A stretch of DNA of 64,000 bases from a bacterium (GTDB lineage: Bacteria; Planctomycetota; Planctomycetia; Isosphaerales; Isosphaeraceae): assembly GCA_016125085.1 (NCBI GenBank), contig WGMM01000041.1:33017-97016 (forward strand). The letters are read 5' to 3'. The position numbers were made by a program, and so were the translations under genes. Every line of letters starts with the position of its first letter. Within the stretch, counting starts at the first letter, position 1. This document shows, one piece after another, positions 8,960 through 18,329 of this stretch. Below the pieces are notes generated by a model. It made no database searches. It was not told where the DNA came from and was given only the letters and a program-made list of their open reading frames with translations.

Positions 8960-9853
8960 ATGCCCACATCGAACCTGCAGACCAATGCCGATGCCGCCGA
9001 CAGCCCAGCCCGGGGCGACGTGCGCATCGACGCACGCGAACCGAAACTGCACGGGCCCGTCGTTCGGCATATCGCCGAATTTCCGGCCGCCGGCAGGTCT
9101 CGGGACGAAGCCGTCGTCCGGCTGCAGAACATCGGCCTGAAATTCACGAGCTATCATGACAGCCACCCGTCACTGAAACGCGCCTTGCTGAACCTGGTGC
9201 TGCGTCGTTCGGCCCCGGCGACGAACAAGACCTTCTGGGCCCTGCAGGGCATTGACCTGACGATCCGCCAGGGTGAGCGCGTGGCTCTCGTCGGCACCAA
9301 CGGCGCCGGGAAGAGCACGCTGCTGAAGGTGATCGCCCGCATTTACGAGCCGACGGTCGGCCGGCTGACGACGCGAGGCCGAATCGCCCCGATGATCGAA
9401 ATGGGCGCGGGCTTCCATCCTGAACTGACGGGCCGCAGGAATATCCAGCTCAACGGTGCCCTGATGGGGATGTCGCGTGCCGAAATGACGGCCCGAGAGC
9501 CAGCGATCTGGGACTGGACCGGCCTGGCCGAATTCGCCGATCTGCCGCTTAAGTATTACTCCAGCGGCATGTTTCAGCGGCTGGCTTTCGCGATCGCCAC
9601 GGAAGTGGAGCCCGAGATCCTGCTGGTGGACGAATCGCTCAACGCCGGCGACGCATCGTTCGTGGACAAGGCCAAGCGGCGGATCCTCGACGTTTTCGAC
9701 AAGGCCAAGGCCGTGATCGTCGTATCACACGACCTGGGCATCGTTTCCGAGCTTTGCACTCGAACGGTCTGGCTCGATCATGGCCGCATCGTGGCGGACG
9801 GCCCCACGCCCGAGATCCTCGACCGGTACGTCCGCGCCGTCACGGGCGGTTGA
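8960..9853 (+). CDS. ABC transporter ATP-binding protein for polysaccharide export (Wzt-like)
   Basis: ATPase partner of the preceding permease. From the ATG at 8960 it is 297 residues, with Walker A GTNGAGKST at 112-120, the signature region YSSGMFQRLAFA near 197, Walker B ILLVDES near 222 and the switch histidine in VSHDLG. It has an unusual N-terminal extension of about 50 residues before the nucleotide-binding domain. It lacks the C-terminal carbohydrate-binding domain found in Wzt proteins that check chain ends, so it resembles KpsT/TagH-length subunits. A GTG at 8948 overlapping the permease stop (GTGA) is an alternative start in the same frame. Confidence 0.9.
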   Translation: MPTSNLQTNADAADSPARGDVRIDAREPKLHGPVVRHIAEFPAAGRSRDEAVVRLQNIGLKFTSYHDSHPSLKRALLNLVLRRSAPATNKTFWALQGIDLTIRQGERVALVGTNGAGKSTLLKVIARIYEPTVGRLTTRGRIAPMIEMGAGFHPELTGRRNIQLNGALMGMSRAEMTAREPAIWDWTGLAEFADLPLKYYSSGMFQRLAFAIATEVEPEILLVDESLNAGDASFVDKAKRRILDVFDKAKAVIVVSHDLGIVSELCTRTVWLDHGRIVADGPTPEILDRYVRAVTGG

Positions 9854-10025
9854 ACGACTGCTGACATTCCCGCGCGGCGGATCGCCCGGTCGCTATCGGC
9901 CGTTCGCCGGTTCGCTTATTCTGGAACGATCGGCGATTGCCGCAAGCGGCGCATCGGGCCGGAACCATTGCGGCTTCGGCCAATGAGAGTCATTCCGGCG
10001 CAATTTACGGAGAGGCGTGGTCGAC

Positions 10026-10478
10026 ATGGCGAATCATGTTGCGAGCTTGATCGGGCCTGAAGAGGGCGAGCGATTTACGGTCGGGCCGCTGGCGATCCGC
10101 ACGTTGGTCGCAGGGTCGCAGAGCGGTGGTGCGTTCGAGATGTACGAAGTCGAGCTGGGTGTCGCGACCGTCGATTACCACGTGCATGAACGCATGGACG
10201 AGACGATCCACGTGATCGAAGGCGAAATCGAATTCGTCGTCGCCGGCGAAAAGTTCGCTCGTCCGGCGGGCTCGGTCGCGTTCATCCCGCGCGGGATTCA
10301 CCACGGCTTTTCGAACCTCGGCCCTGGAAGCGCCCGCGTCGTCATCGTGTTTTCCCCCAGCGGCGATCAGGATGCCTACTTCAAGGCTCTCGAATCGGCA
10401 CTGGCGACCGGCTACGCTTCCTCGATTCCTGAGCTTCAGGCGAAATACGATCAGGCCCTGGTGCCGGCGGATTCCTGA
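10026..10478 (+). CDS. Cupin-domain protein
   Basis: A small single-domain cupin (150 residues from the ATG at 10026; a GTG at 10017 adds three). Both cupin motifs are intact: HVHERMDETIHVIEGE supplies two His and a Glu for metal binding, and GSVAFIPRGIHHGFSN supplies the fourth ligand. I prefer the ATG because GGAGAGG ends 10 bases upstream of it. The C-terminal tail is helical. It could be an enzyme (isomerase, dioxygenase) or a small-molecule binding protein; nothing adjacent fixes the role. It is convergent with ogt, with only 23 bases between the stop codons. Confidence 0.8.
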   Translation: MANHVASLIGPEEGERFTVGPLAIRTLVAGSQSGGAFEMYEVELGVATVDYHVHERMDETIHVIEGEIEFVVAGEKFARPAGSVAFIPRGIHHGFSNLGPGSARVVIVFSPSGDQDAYFKALESALATGYASSIPELQAKYDQALVPADS

Positions 10479-10501
10479 TTTTCCCGGGGCATCCCGTTCG
10501 A

Positions 10502-11035
10502 TCAGGAAAAGAGCGACCCCTGAATTTGCTTCGATCGGGACTCCCGCTCGATCAGCGTCCGTTTGCGTTCGATGCCCCAGCGATAGCCGGAAAGGGAGCC
10601 GTCCGTACGGATGACGCGGTGGCACGGAATCGCGACGGCAATCAGGTTCGCGGCACAGGCGCTGGCCACGGCCCGGACCGATTCGGGGCAGCCGCAGCGC
10701 CGGGCGAGTTCCGTGTACGTGATCGTCGTTCCCGGCGGAATGCGCTGAAGCTCGGCCCAGACACGCTTGCGGAAGTCGCTTCCCTGAATATCCAGCGGCA
10801 CGGCCAGCGCGGTGGTGGTGTCTTCGACATGCCGGGCGAAAGCATCGGCCCAGCGCGAGATCTGTTCGTCGGCGGACGTCGTGGCATCCGGGAAATGGCT
10901 TCGCAGGTCGGCGATGGTGGCGTCGGGGGCGTCCACGATGGCTGCGTAGCAAACGCCGGCCGGAGTCGCCGCGACGATCAGCCTGCCGAGCGTGCAATCG
11001 GTCAAAAGATATCGAACCGGGCCTGCAGCGGGCAT
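10502..11035 (-). CDS. ogt: Methylated-DNA--[protein]-cysteine S-methyltransferase
   Basis: Repairs O6-methylguanine and O4-methylthymine by irreversible transfer of the methyl group to an active-site cysteine. The 177-residue protein carries the diagnostic IPCHRVIRTDGSLSGYRWG, with acceptor Cys138, and the helix-turn-helix region TITYTELARRCGCPESVRAV that binds the minor groove. The length matches stand-alone Ogt; there is no Ada-type N-terminal domain. The upstream region is shared with the divergent hydrolase gene. Confidence 0.9.
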   Translation of the reverse strand: MPAAGPVRYLLTDCTLGRLIVAATPAGVCYAAIVDAPDATIADLRSHFPDATTSADEQISRWADAFARHVEDTTTALAVPLDIQGSDFRKRVWAELQRIPPGTTITYTELARRCGCPESVRAVASACAANLIAVAIPCHRVIRTDGSLSGYRWGIERKRTLIERESRSKQIQGSLFS

Positions 11036-11384
11036 GGCTTACACCGTATTCGTATGGACCGACTTCGAGTTTCCTGCACATATCATCTTCTCGATCATTT
11101 TAAACTTCGTCCGAACCAAGGAACAAGCGTTCATGAGTCGCATTTTCCGGCATGAAACGCATCGGCTGCATGTGCTGAAGGCTACATCGCCATGTTCGAA
11201 AATCGATCGAATCGGCTTGACCGAAAGGCCGGTCCATTTATGATGGTGCCGGATCTTTCGAGATCCACCCGAGCGGCATGGCGGCCGCTCGAAACTGCCG
11301 GATATCAGGTTGGGGAACGGATGCGCGGCCGTGCCTGAAACGGGCGCGGAAATCGCCGGATCGATGCCCAGGAGGGGCCCTGCC
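11036..11384. other. Divergent intergenic region between ogt and the hydrolase
   Basis: About 350 bases, somewhat AT-richer than its surroundings around 11075-11120. It presumably holds promoters for both genes. I see no convincing hairpin, repeat or small gene, apart from the ribosome binding site AGGAGGGG at 11370-11377 that decides the hydrolase start. Confidence 0.5.
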
Positions 11385-13406
11385 ATGAATTTCGCTGCGT
11401 TGATCATCATGGCGGCAAGTGTGGGATTCGTGGACCTGAATTTTCAGGCTTCGAAATCTGACCGTGCCCATTCGGCGCTTTCGCGGAGCTTGTCCAAATT
11501 CGACCGCCCGAGTGAGCGGACGATGGAGACACTCGCACGCCACGGGCTTTCCAAGCGATACAAGACCGATTCGGCCCGCACGCTGTCGAGCCTGGAACGC
11601 ACGGCCCAGGGACAGAAGGGCGATGCCGACATCGTCTACGCCCTGGCCGAGCTGAACTGGCTGGAAGGCCGCCGGCACGATCAGACCCGGATGACGCTCA
11701 ACCTGTTCGACAAGAGCCGCGACCAGGTGCTCGACCGCTATCTCGATGCTCTCACATACGCCTACGATTATCTGTTCTCGCCCGAGCTGGCCGCTGGCAG
11801 GCAGCCTTCGGACCCGCGCTTCCGTCTGGCCTGCGACATTTACAACGCGGCTCTGGAGCGTCTGATTCGAACCGCCCTGGTCAAGGGTAAGCTGCCCGTG
11901 GGTGAGTCGATCGAAGTGACTCTGCGAGGCCAGAAGGCCAAGGTCAAACTGGCTGTCGATGACACATCGCCGTGGCCCCGGGCCGAGATCGCCGAGGTCA
12001 TTTTCGCGTCCGACTTCGAACTCACCGGTGTCGATACGCAAACGCGGCAGTACGGCGTGGGCGTCCCGATGATCGCCCTGCGCAAGAAGCCGAAAACCGA
12101 AGATAACCCGGCCGTCGACGCCCTGGAGCGGTTTCTGCCTTCGGAGGTGGCGTTCCCGCTCACGGCGTTCATGCACCCGAAGTCGCGGCTGGATGCCGCC
12201 GCCCTGAAGAATGCGGAAGAAGAGTTCGTCATCGAGCTGATCGACCCGATCCACTTCCGGCAGGTCGGCAGCGATCCCGAATCGCTTCTGCCGCTGGAGT
12301 TCGACCTCACCACGCCGCTGGCTTACATGTGGTCGAAGTCGGACGTCTTCGATAAAGCGGACAAGCAGCGCATCGCCAATCTGATCAAGCCGGGTGACCT
12401 CTCGAAAAAGTCGGGCCTCACTCTGCTTCGGCCTTACGAGCCCGCCAAGATCCCGATCGTCATGGTGCATGGCCTCGTCAGCTCGCCGCTGACCTGGATC
12501 CCCATGATCAACGAACTGCTCAACGACCCGGACATCCGCGAAAATTACCAGTTTCTGCTGTTCGCCTATCCGACCGGCGCCCATGTGCCTATCGCCATGG
12601 CCAGCCTGCGTGAGGCACTCTGGCAGGCACGCACCCAGTTCAACGCCGACGGCTCCTCAGCCGGGTTCGATCAGATGGTCCTGCTGGGCCACAGCATGGG
12701 CGGGCTCCTGTGTCACAGCGTGGCCGTTTCCAGCGGCGACCGCTTCTGGCAGCTCCATAGCGACCGGCCGTTTCAGGAGATCCTCGGTCCGCCGGAGGTG
12801 CTCACGGAACTTCGCCAGTTCCTGTTCTTCGAGCCCATGCCCAGCGTCTCGCGTGTCGTGTTCCTGGCGACGCCGCACCGGGGCTCGGAAATGAGCCGAA
12901 GCGTGATCGGGCGTGTCAGCTCGACCCTGATCGAAGACCCGGACCACATTCAGAAGCTGTTGGGCACGCTGATCGACGAAAACCCCGACGCGTTCGACCG
13001 CAAGCGGTTCCGGCGCCTGCCCAACTCGATCGAAACGCTGACCCCTGACAACCCGGTTCTGTCCGCACTGCTGGAAATGAAGCCCAATCCGGCCGTGACG
13101 TTCCATTCGATCATCGGCTCCAACCGCCCCGGCCCGCAGGCCGAATCGACCGACGGCATCGTGCCGTATCGCAGCAGCCACATCGCGAATGTCGCCAGCG
13201 AACGGGTCGTGCGGTCCGATCACTCCGTTCAGAAGAACCCCGAAGCCATTCAGGAAGTCCGGCGCATTCTGCGAGAACACCTCAAAAAGCTCCGGCCCGA
13301 CGAAATCGACCCGATGGCCGTGCCCGCCGCCGAAGAACGGGCCGCCAAGCTTTTCGAAGTCGGCCGTCCGCAGGCCGAACTGCCGCAGGGCGTGAAGGCG
13401 AACTGA
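11385..13406 (+). CDS. Large alpha/beta-fold hydrolase with N-terminal extension
   Basis: A probable lipase or esterase-type serine hydrolase. The ATG at 11385 follows AGGAGGGG by 7 bases and gives 673 residues; the frame is open upstream to 11310 without such a signal. The N-terminus (MNFAALIIMAASVGFV) looks like a weak export or membrane signal. About 330 residues of unassigned, helix-rich sequence precede the hydrolase domain. That domain has the oxyanion segment MVHGLVSSPLTW, the nucleophile in LLGHSMGGLL (Ser near 437), Asp in ESTDGIVPY and His in RSDHSVQKN. Substrate unknown; it probably acts on envelope lipids or esters if exported. Confidence 0.8.
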   Translation: MNFAALIIMAASVGFVDLNFQASKSDRAHSALSRSLSKFDRPSERTMETLARHGLSKRYKTDSARTLSSLERTAQGQKGDADIVYALAELNWLEGRRHDQTRMTLNLFDKSRDQVLDRYLDALTYAYDYLFSPELAAGRQPSDPRFRLACDIYNAALERLIRTALVKGKLPVGESIEVTLRGQKAKVKLAVDDTSPWPRAEIAEVIFASDFELTGVDTQTRQYGVGVPMIALRKKPKTEDNPAVDALERFLPSEVAFPLTAFMHPKSRLDAAALKNAEEEFVIELIDPIHFRQVGSDPESLLPLEFDLTTPLAYMWSKSDVFDKADKQRIANLIKPGDLSKKSGLTLLRPYEPAKIPIVMVHGLVSSPLTWIPMINELLNDPDIRENYQFLLFAYPTGAHVPIAMASLREALWQARTQFNADGSSAGFDQMVLLGHSMGGLLCHSVAVSSGDRFWQLHSDRPFQEILGPPEVLTELRQFLFFEPMPSVSRVVFLATPHRGSEMSRSVIGRVSSTLIEDPDHIQKLLGTLIDENPDAFDRKRFRRLPNSIETLTPDNPVLSALLEMKPNPAVTFHSIIGSNRPGPQAESTDGIVPYRSSHIANVASERVVRSDHSVQKNPEAIQEVRRILREHLKKLRPDEIDPMAVPAAEERAAKLFEVGRPQAELPQGVKAN

Positions 13407-13571
13407 CCCGACGGCGATACGCCTGGCATACGCCTTATCCACAGGACGGTCGAATGGTGGCCCGGATCCGATTACGTCGATTATGATGTGACATGTGCCG
13501 TCGCGGCTTCGCCATGTTTCCCAGGCGTCGCCCGGCGTATCAGGTCATCGTCATCGATCGGGTCGAAGCTC

Positions 13572-14747
13572 ATGCCCAGCGTCAGTGTCGTATCCCAGAG
13601 GAATTCCTCGAACGAAGCGATCGCCGAGGTGATCGCCGCCGCCCGCGAATCGCTCGAAGGCTGCCGCGCGCCCCTGGCATGCCTGTTCGCGACACCGCAT
13701 CACGCCGCTGCTCTTGGCGAAATGGCCCGCGAGATTCGATCCTCGGGGCTGGCGGAACACGTCATCGGCACGACGGCCGAATCGGTCCTGGGAGGGCAGG
13801 TCGAGATCGAACGGGAGCCCGGTCTGGCGCTCTGGATCCTCGATCTGCCGGGTCTCCGGGTCGATCCTGTCCGTTGCGGTTATGAAGACGGCCTGTTTCT
13901 TGGCTGGACGGACCCCGTCGGCGACGTCGACGAATCGTCGCGCGCGCTCGTCCTTCTGGCCGATCCGTTCAGCTTTCCGGCCGATGAATTTCTGGTGCGG
14001 CTCAACCAGCGCCGCAAGGGGTTCCGGGTGCTCGGCGGCATGGCTTCGGGGGCTTCGTCCCGGGGCAATAACCGGCTCGTGATCGACGACGAGGAATATC
14101 GCACAGGTGCCGTCGGTGCCGTTATTTCCGGCGACGTGACGATCCGCACCGTGCTCAGCCAGGGGTGCCGTCCGATCGGCCGGCCGTTGCTGGTTACGAA
14201 GACCGATTCGAACCTGATCCGCGAGCTGGGCCGGCGGCCGGCGATGGAAGTGCTTCAGGAGATTTTCGTCGAACTGGATGGCCCCGACCGCGACCGGGCC
14301 CGCCGCGGATTGCATTTGGGCCGGGTGATCAACGAATATCAGGAGAAATTCGGCCCCGGCGATTTTCTCGTGCGCAACGTGCTCGGCAGCGACGGCGGCA
14401 GCGCTATCGCCGTGAACGACACGGTACGCATCGGGCAGACGGTTCAATTTCATGTGCGCGACGCCAGCACGGCTGACGAAGACCTGCGAGTGATGCTTTC
14501 GAACGTCGCCATTACGCCCGAAGCCGCGTCGCCCGCCGCCGCACTGCTTTTCACCTGCAACGGCCGAGGAACCCGGCTGTTCGATAACCCCCATCATGAC
14601 ATTTCGGCCATGCACGAGGTGTTCGGGGCATTGCCCACGGCCGGCTTCTTCGCCATGGGTGAAATCGGTCCGGTCGCGCGTGACAACTTCCTGCACGGGT
14701 TCACGGCGTCCATCGCCCTTTTCTATCCCAAATCGCCCGCGTTGTGA
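13572..14747 (+). CDS. FIST-domain signal-transduction protein
   Basis: A 391-residue FIST N plus FIST C protein, a family thought to sense small ligands, possibly amino acids, in signalling pathways. The N-terminal half has the GTTAESVLGGQVEIE and FRVLGGMASG segments, and the C-terminal half carries LGRVINEY, the DFLVRNVLGSD core and the FFAMGEIGPV terminus with LLFTCNGRG, all typical of FIST C. It has no kinase, GGDEF or other output domain, so it must act through a partner. I chose the ATG at 13572 where conserved-looking sequence begins. The hydrolase gene follows after 40 bases. Confidence 0.8.
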   Translation: MPSVSVVSQRNSSNEAIAEVIAAARESLEGCRAPLACLFATPHHAAALGEMAREIRSSGLAEHVIGTTAESVLGGQVEIEREPGLALWILDLPGLRVDPVRCGYEDGLFLGWTDPVGDVDESSRALVLLADPFSFPADEFLVRLNQRRKGFRVLGGMASGASSRGNNRLVIDDEEYRTGAVGAVISGDVTIRTVLSQGCRPIGRPLLVTKTDSNLIRELGRRPAMEVLQEIFVELDGPDRDRARRGLHLGRVINEYQEKFGPGDFLVRNVLGSDGGSAIAVNDTVRIGQTVQFHVRDASTADEDLRVMLSNVAITPEAASPAAALLFTCNGRGTRLFDNPHHDISAMHEVFGALPTAGFFAMGEIGPVARDNFLHGFTASIALFYPKSPAL

Positions 14748-14787
14748 TCATCCACGTCATTTTCGATCTCCTCATCGAGCAAAGCCC

Positions 14788-15834
14788 ATGACACCGCCGA
14801 ATTCGACCGTTCCGAACGACGCCTGGTGGAATGCGCTCCGCAAGCCGCCCACGAAGCTGCCCGAAAATGCCGACCGCTGCCGCCCTGCATTGACGGACGA
14901 TCAAGGACGCACGATCGCCACCGCTGCCGAATGGTCGGCGAAACGCGCCGGGATCGTGCGGAAATGGACGGAATATCTGGGCGAAATTGAAATTCCCGAC
15001 GCTCCGCCGAAATTCGAAGTGCTCGAGTCGGACACGACCGCCGGCGTTCTGCGCGAACTGGTGCGCTACGAAGCCGAGCCGGGGCTGCCGGTTGAAGGCT
15101 ATCTGCTGCGGCCGCTGCCTGATGCCGGCAAATCGAAGGGACAAAAGCGGCCTGTGGCGGTGGTTCTGCATTCGACGGTCGATTACACCATACGCCAGCC
15201 CGCGGGGCTGGAAGGGCCCGAAACCAAATGGATCGGCCTGAAACTCGCCCAGGCCGGTTATCTGGCCTTTTGCCCGCGCTGCTATCTGTGGCAATACGGC
15301 GAGCCGAAAGACCTGCGCAAGGCCGTCGCCTGGCTGCAACGGCGGCACCCGAACGTGAAGGGCATGGCCAAGATGACGTTCGACGCCCGCCGGGCCGTCG
15401 ACCTGCTGCTTTCGCTGCCCGAAGCTGACCCGAACCGTGTCGTGGCGATCGGTCACTCGCTGGGCGCCAAAGAGGTGCTGTATCTGGCGGCTCTGGACGA
15501 GCGAATCAAAGCCACGGTCTCGTGCGAGGGCGGCATCGGCATCGGCTATTCGAACTGGGATGCCCCATGGTATCTCGACGCTGAAATCAAGCGGCGGGAT
15601 GATTTGAACCATGCCGAGCTGCTTGCCTGCGTCGCGCCCCGGGCCTTTCTTCTGGTCGGCGGCGACTCGGCTGACGGCGACCTTTCCTGGCCCTATATCG
15701 AAGCCGTTCTGCCCGTCTGGAAGCTCACGGGCAACCCTGCGGGCGTAGGGCTCTGGAATCACAAGCTCGGCCACGCGTTTCCGCCGGAAGCCATGAGCCG
15801 GAGCCTCGAATGGTTCGCACACTTTCTGCGATGA
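14788..15834 (+). CDS. Dienelactone hydrolase / acetyl-xylan-esterase-like hydrolase
   Basis: A serine hydrolase of 348 residues with an alpha/beta fold. The nucleophile elbow is IGHSLGAKE (Ser near 227), the acid is probably in LLVGGDSADGD and the histidine in HKLGHAFPPEA. The N-terminal part (RELVRYEAEPGLPVEGYLLRP) is typical of the planctomycetal acetyl-xylan-esterase-like group that acts on acetylated sugars. There is no signal peptide from the ATG at 14788, so it appears cytoplasmic. It sits between the FIST gene (40 bases upstream) and arfB (10 bases downstream), probably in one transcript. Confidence 0.8.
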   Translation: MTPPNSTVPNDAWWNALRKPPTKLPENADRCRPALTDDQGRTIATAAEWSAKRAGIVRKWTEYLGEIEIPDAPPKFEVLESDTTAGVLRELVRYEAEPGLPVEGYLLRPLPDAGKSKGQKRPVAVVLHSTVDYTIRQPAGLEGPETKWIGLKLAQAGYLAFCPRCYLWQYGEPKDLRKAVAWLQRRHPNVKGMAKMTFDARRAVDLLLSLPEADPNRVVAIGHSLGAKEVLYLAALDERIKATVSCEGGIGIGYSNWDAPWYLDAEIKRRDDLNHAELLACVAPRAFLLVGGDSADGDLSWPYIEAVLPVWKLTGNPAGVGLWNHKLGHAFPPEAMSRSLEWFAHFLR

Positions 15835-15844
15835 AGGCATAAGC

Positions 15845-16267
15845 ATGATCGAAATCAATGACCGCATCGCGATCGAAGAGAGCGAGCTGGAATTCGAAAC
15901 CCTGAGGTCGTCGGGCCCGGGTGGCCAGAACGTGAACAAGGTGGAAACCGCCGTGCGGCTGCGTTTCGACCCGATGCGGTGCGAGGCGCTGTCGCTCGAC
16001 GCCCGCCTCCGCCTGAAATTCTCGGCAGGCTCCCGGCTCGACTCCGACGGCAAAATCCTGATCCTGGCCCGGGCCAAACGCACGCAGGAAGGCAACAAGC
16101 AGGAGGCCATCGACCGCCTGGTGGAAATGATCCGCGCCGCCCTGGTTGTCCCCAAGCATCGCAAAGCCACGAAGCCGACACGGTCGTCGCAAGTGAAGCG
16201 AGTCGAATCGAAACGCATCCGGTCCAAAACCAAATCGATGCGCCGGAGCGACCATCGGGAGGATTGA
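15845..16267 (+). CDS. arfB: Alternative ribosome-rescue factor, peptidyl-tRNA hydrolase (ArfB/YaeJ-like)
   Basis: Releases peptides from ribosomes stalled on truncated mRNA. The 140-residue protein has the catalytic GGQ in RSSGPGGQNVNKVETAV and the domain 3 fold of release factors without the stop-codon recognition domain. The C-terminal tail is highly basic (RSSQVKRVESKRIRSKTK), as needed to enter the empty mRNA channel. The length matches ArfB. It follows the hydrolase gene by 10 bases. A strong hairpin just after the stop ends the transcript. Confidence 0.85.
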   Translation: MIEINDRIAIEESELEFETLRSSGPGGQNVNKVETAVRLRFDPMRCEALSLDARLRLKFSAGSRLDSDGKILILARAKRTQEGNKQEAIDRLVEMIRAALVVPKHRKATKPTRSSQVKRVESKRIRSKTKSMRRSDHRED

Positions 16268-16280
16268 CATTCCTCAGCAA

Positions 16281-16328
16281 AAAAGGAGACGGGGGTCATT
16301 TCTCGGAAATGACCCCCGTCCCCTTTTC
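16281..16328 (+). terminator. Long hairpin terminator or REP-like element after arfB
   Basis: A perfect 14-base stem joins GACGGGGGTCATTT (16288-16301) and AAATGACCCCCGTC (16307-16320) around a CTCGG loop. It is flanked by AAAAGG on the left and CCCCTTTT on the right, which partly extend the pairing and provide a T-tract. It resembles REP-type palindromes with AAAAGG outer ends; compare 60877-60973. Confidence 0.8.
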
Positions 16329-16345
16329 TGTGCCCTCGTCACGGC

Positions 16346-16372
16346 TTGACTCTCCTGGTATTGCCTTATACT
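16346..16372 (+). promoter_or_regulatory. Candidate sigma70-type promoter for the 16502 gene
   Basis: TTGACT (16346-16351) and TATACT (16367-16372) are close to consensus, but the spacer is only 15 bases. It would give a 5' leader of about 120 bases. Confidence 0.4.
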
Positions 16373-16501
16373 GGTACAGGGCTTGCTGGACGCCCGGCTC
16401 GCGAAAGTTCGATCACCAGCGAAAATCTGCGATATCAAGCGGAAACAGCCTCTGTTCCGGTCGACCCCGCGGCGAGAGCGGTCGAATCACGGAGAGAGAC
16501 T

Positions 16502-16945
16502 ATGAATTCCGAATTTCGTTCGGCCAGCTCTGCACCCGCGGAAATCACGGCGGCTCAGGCGATTTCGAAAGAAGCGAGGCGGCTGCATCGCGCCTCGGTA
16601 TCTGGCACATTAGCCGACGCATTGCCCGTATTGCGGCGATTGATCGCGACCGCGTCGATACGCGAAATGACATTGCCGGAATTGAACCGGCAACGTGAAA
16701 CGATCCGGCGGAAGCACATCCTGCGAATGCTGGCCGTCGAGGCGGGCTTTTCGAACTGGGAAGACTACCGCAAAGCACTCGGCGAGATGCGATGCGATGA
16801 TCTGCCCCATTTCGAAATCGCTTCGAAATACGCCGGTTCGCCGAATTGCTGGTACTCCACGTTCGAAGAAGCGCAGGCACATGCTGACCGACACGGCGGC
16901 AAGCCGATTCGCCTGGGTCGGCAGGGAGTCGTCGTGCCTGAGTGA
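16502..16945 (+). CDS. Conserved-looking small protein of unknown function
   Basis: A 147-residue protein starting at the ATG at 16502, 3 bases after GGAGAGAG (16492-16499). The first 90 residues are basic and helical and end in VEAGFSNWEDYRKAL, a segment that resembles the N-terminal helical domain found ahead of some glyoxalase-superfamily proteins (A..LGF.dW..l). The C-terminal part contains NCWYSTFEEAQAHADRHG and a short GKPIRLGRQGVVV strand. No catalytic residues can be assigned. It is flanked by hairpins on both sides and is therefore an isolated transcription unit. Confidence 0.65.
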   Translation: MNSEFRSASSAPAEITAAQAISKEARRLHRASVSGTLADALPVLRRLIATASIREMTLPELNRQRETIRRKHILRMLAVEAGFSNWEDYRKALGEMRCDDLPHFEIASKYAGSPNCWYSTFEEAQAHADRHGGKPIRLGRQGVVVPE

Positions 16946-17005
16946 CCCATTCGAGCGGATCGGCCAAGTCAATGCAAATCGCTCTGCCTGGCACTCGATG
17001 AAATG

Positions 17006-17040
17006 AAATGGCCCGCAGGTTTCAAGCCTGCGGGCCATTT
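17006..17040. terminator. Bidirectional intrinsic terminator
   Basis: AAATGGCCCGCAGG (17006-17019) pairs perfectly with CCTGCGGGCCATTT (17027-17040) around a 7-base loop. It lies between the plus-strand gene ending at 16945 and the minus-strand gene ending at 17067, and can serve both. Confidence 0.85.
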
Positions 17041-17066
17041 GCGAATTCGAAATCGCCGCTGTTCGA

Positions 17067-18092
17067 TCACCCGTGCGATTTGTCGAACTTGGCGTCTTTC
17101 GCCACGTTCAGCCAGGTGTGCACGTGCGGGTGGCCGTGGAAGTACCAGGAGAAGGCCGGGCCTTCGAGCTTCCAGACGTCCCAGACGCCGTCGCCGCCGA
17201 TGTCGCCTTCCTTGTAGAAGGTCAGCCGCATGGCGTCCACGCCGCCGGCGGATTCGACATTGGACATCAGTTCTTCGACGTCGGCCTTGCGGAACGGCCG
17301 CGTGCCGGCTTCGATCAGTTGCTTGACCATGGCCTTCTGCTGGCCGTCGAGCGACTTGATCGCCAGGCCCGACTCGGGCAGGGCGGCACCAGCCAGCTTG
17401 ATCGACCGGGCATCGTCGGCGATCTTCTTGTCGAGCAGGGCCGCGGCCTGCTGCTTGTCGTCGAGCGTCTTGAAGATCTTGTTGGCCATTTCGCCCTGGT
17501 ACCACCAGACGTTGGCCGTGTGGGTCGGATTTTCGTCGAAATTGCCGGCGGCGGCGTGGCCGTAGAAGATCGGGCCGCCGAACGCGACGCCGTCGGCCGA
17601 ATTGCCGTCGGCCCGGAGCGTATCGTGCCGGCCGGAAAGGACCCACTCGAACGGCTTGTCGGAATCAGGCTCGCCGAAGATGGCGATGTGATAGCCTTCG
17701 AAACCGCCGTAGTCGTCGTCCATCTGCTTCATGTAGCGTTCGTAGCCCTCTTCGCTCGTGAGATTCTTGAAGATCTCACGGCAAAGCTCCTGTTGCTCAG
17801 GCTTCAGGTCTTCGATCTTGGGCTTGGTGATGGCCCAGTTGTTGCCGATCCGCGTGCGCAGAGGGTGATCGAACGGGAAGCACAGGATCTTCCGCTGCTC
17901 GTCGTTCATGGACTTGAACAGTCGGCCGACAGCCGACTCGGCCGAATCGGTGCGCTTCGGGCCGACGGCCTGATCGGCCAGCGCCTGGGGCAGACCTGCA
18001 CCGGCCAGTGAGGCCGCGCCGATCGCCTGGACGAAACTTCGGCGATTCAAATGAGCCAAATCCCGGCTGTTTTGCGAGTTTTGCGATGCCAT
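17067..18092 (-). CDS. DUF3500 protein with Tat signal
   Basis: An exported protein of the DUF3500 family, 341 residues from the ATG at 18092, chosen because AGGA lies 8 bases upstream (an ATG at 18107 is the alternative). The N-terminus has a twin-arginine signal (LNRRSFVQAIGAASLAG). DUF3500 landmarks are present: FEWVLSGRHDTLRADGNS, GGPIFYGH and a C-terminal SWYFHGHPHVHTWLNVA. The biochemical function of the family is not known to me. It lies downstream of an aldo/keto reductase and a DUF1080 gene on the same strand, all three with export signals, suggesting a periplasmic or surface sugar-processing group. Confidence 0.85.
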   Translation of the reverse strand: MASQNSQNSRDLAHLNRRSFVQAIGAASLAGAGLPQALADQAVGPKRTDSAESAVGRLFKSMNDEQRKILCFPFDHPLRTRIGNNWAITKPKIEDLKPEQQELCREIFKNLTSEEGYERYMKQMDDDYGGFEGYHIAIFGEPDSDKPFEWVLSGRHDTLRADGNSADGVAFGGPIFYGHAAAGNFDENPTHTANVWWYQGEMANKIFKTLDDKQQAAALLDKKIADDARSIKLAGAALPESGLAIKSLDGQQKAMVKQLIEAGTRPFRKADVEELMSNVESAGGVDAMRLTFYKEGDIGGDGVWDVWKLEGPAFSWYFHGHPHVHTWLNVAKDAKFDKSHG

Positions 18093-18329
18093 GCGCTGAG
18101 TCCTCATTCTGGTTCTGGATCGGTACGGAAGCCGCGAAAGCGTCGTGGGTCGAAGGACGTACGGTTCCCGAAAGGCAGGTTCAGTCCACGTTACGCCATC
18201 GGTCCGGTCGAGTCAATCCTCGTCGGCAGGTTGCATGAAGGACGCCTCGGAAACCGAATTCGCCAGGTGGGAATCGCCGAATCCGTGGCCTGGGCGCCCA
18301 TTCAGCCTAACCCCTTTTTCTCTTCCCGA

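Noticed and set aside
14701..16299. 532-codon minus-strand frame across the hydrolase and arfB
   Set aside because: It spans two genes with catalytic motifs on the plus strand and has no protein-like features.
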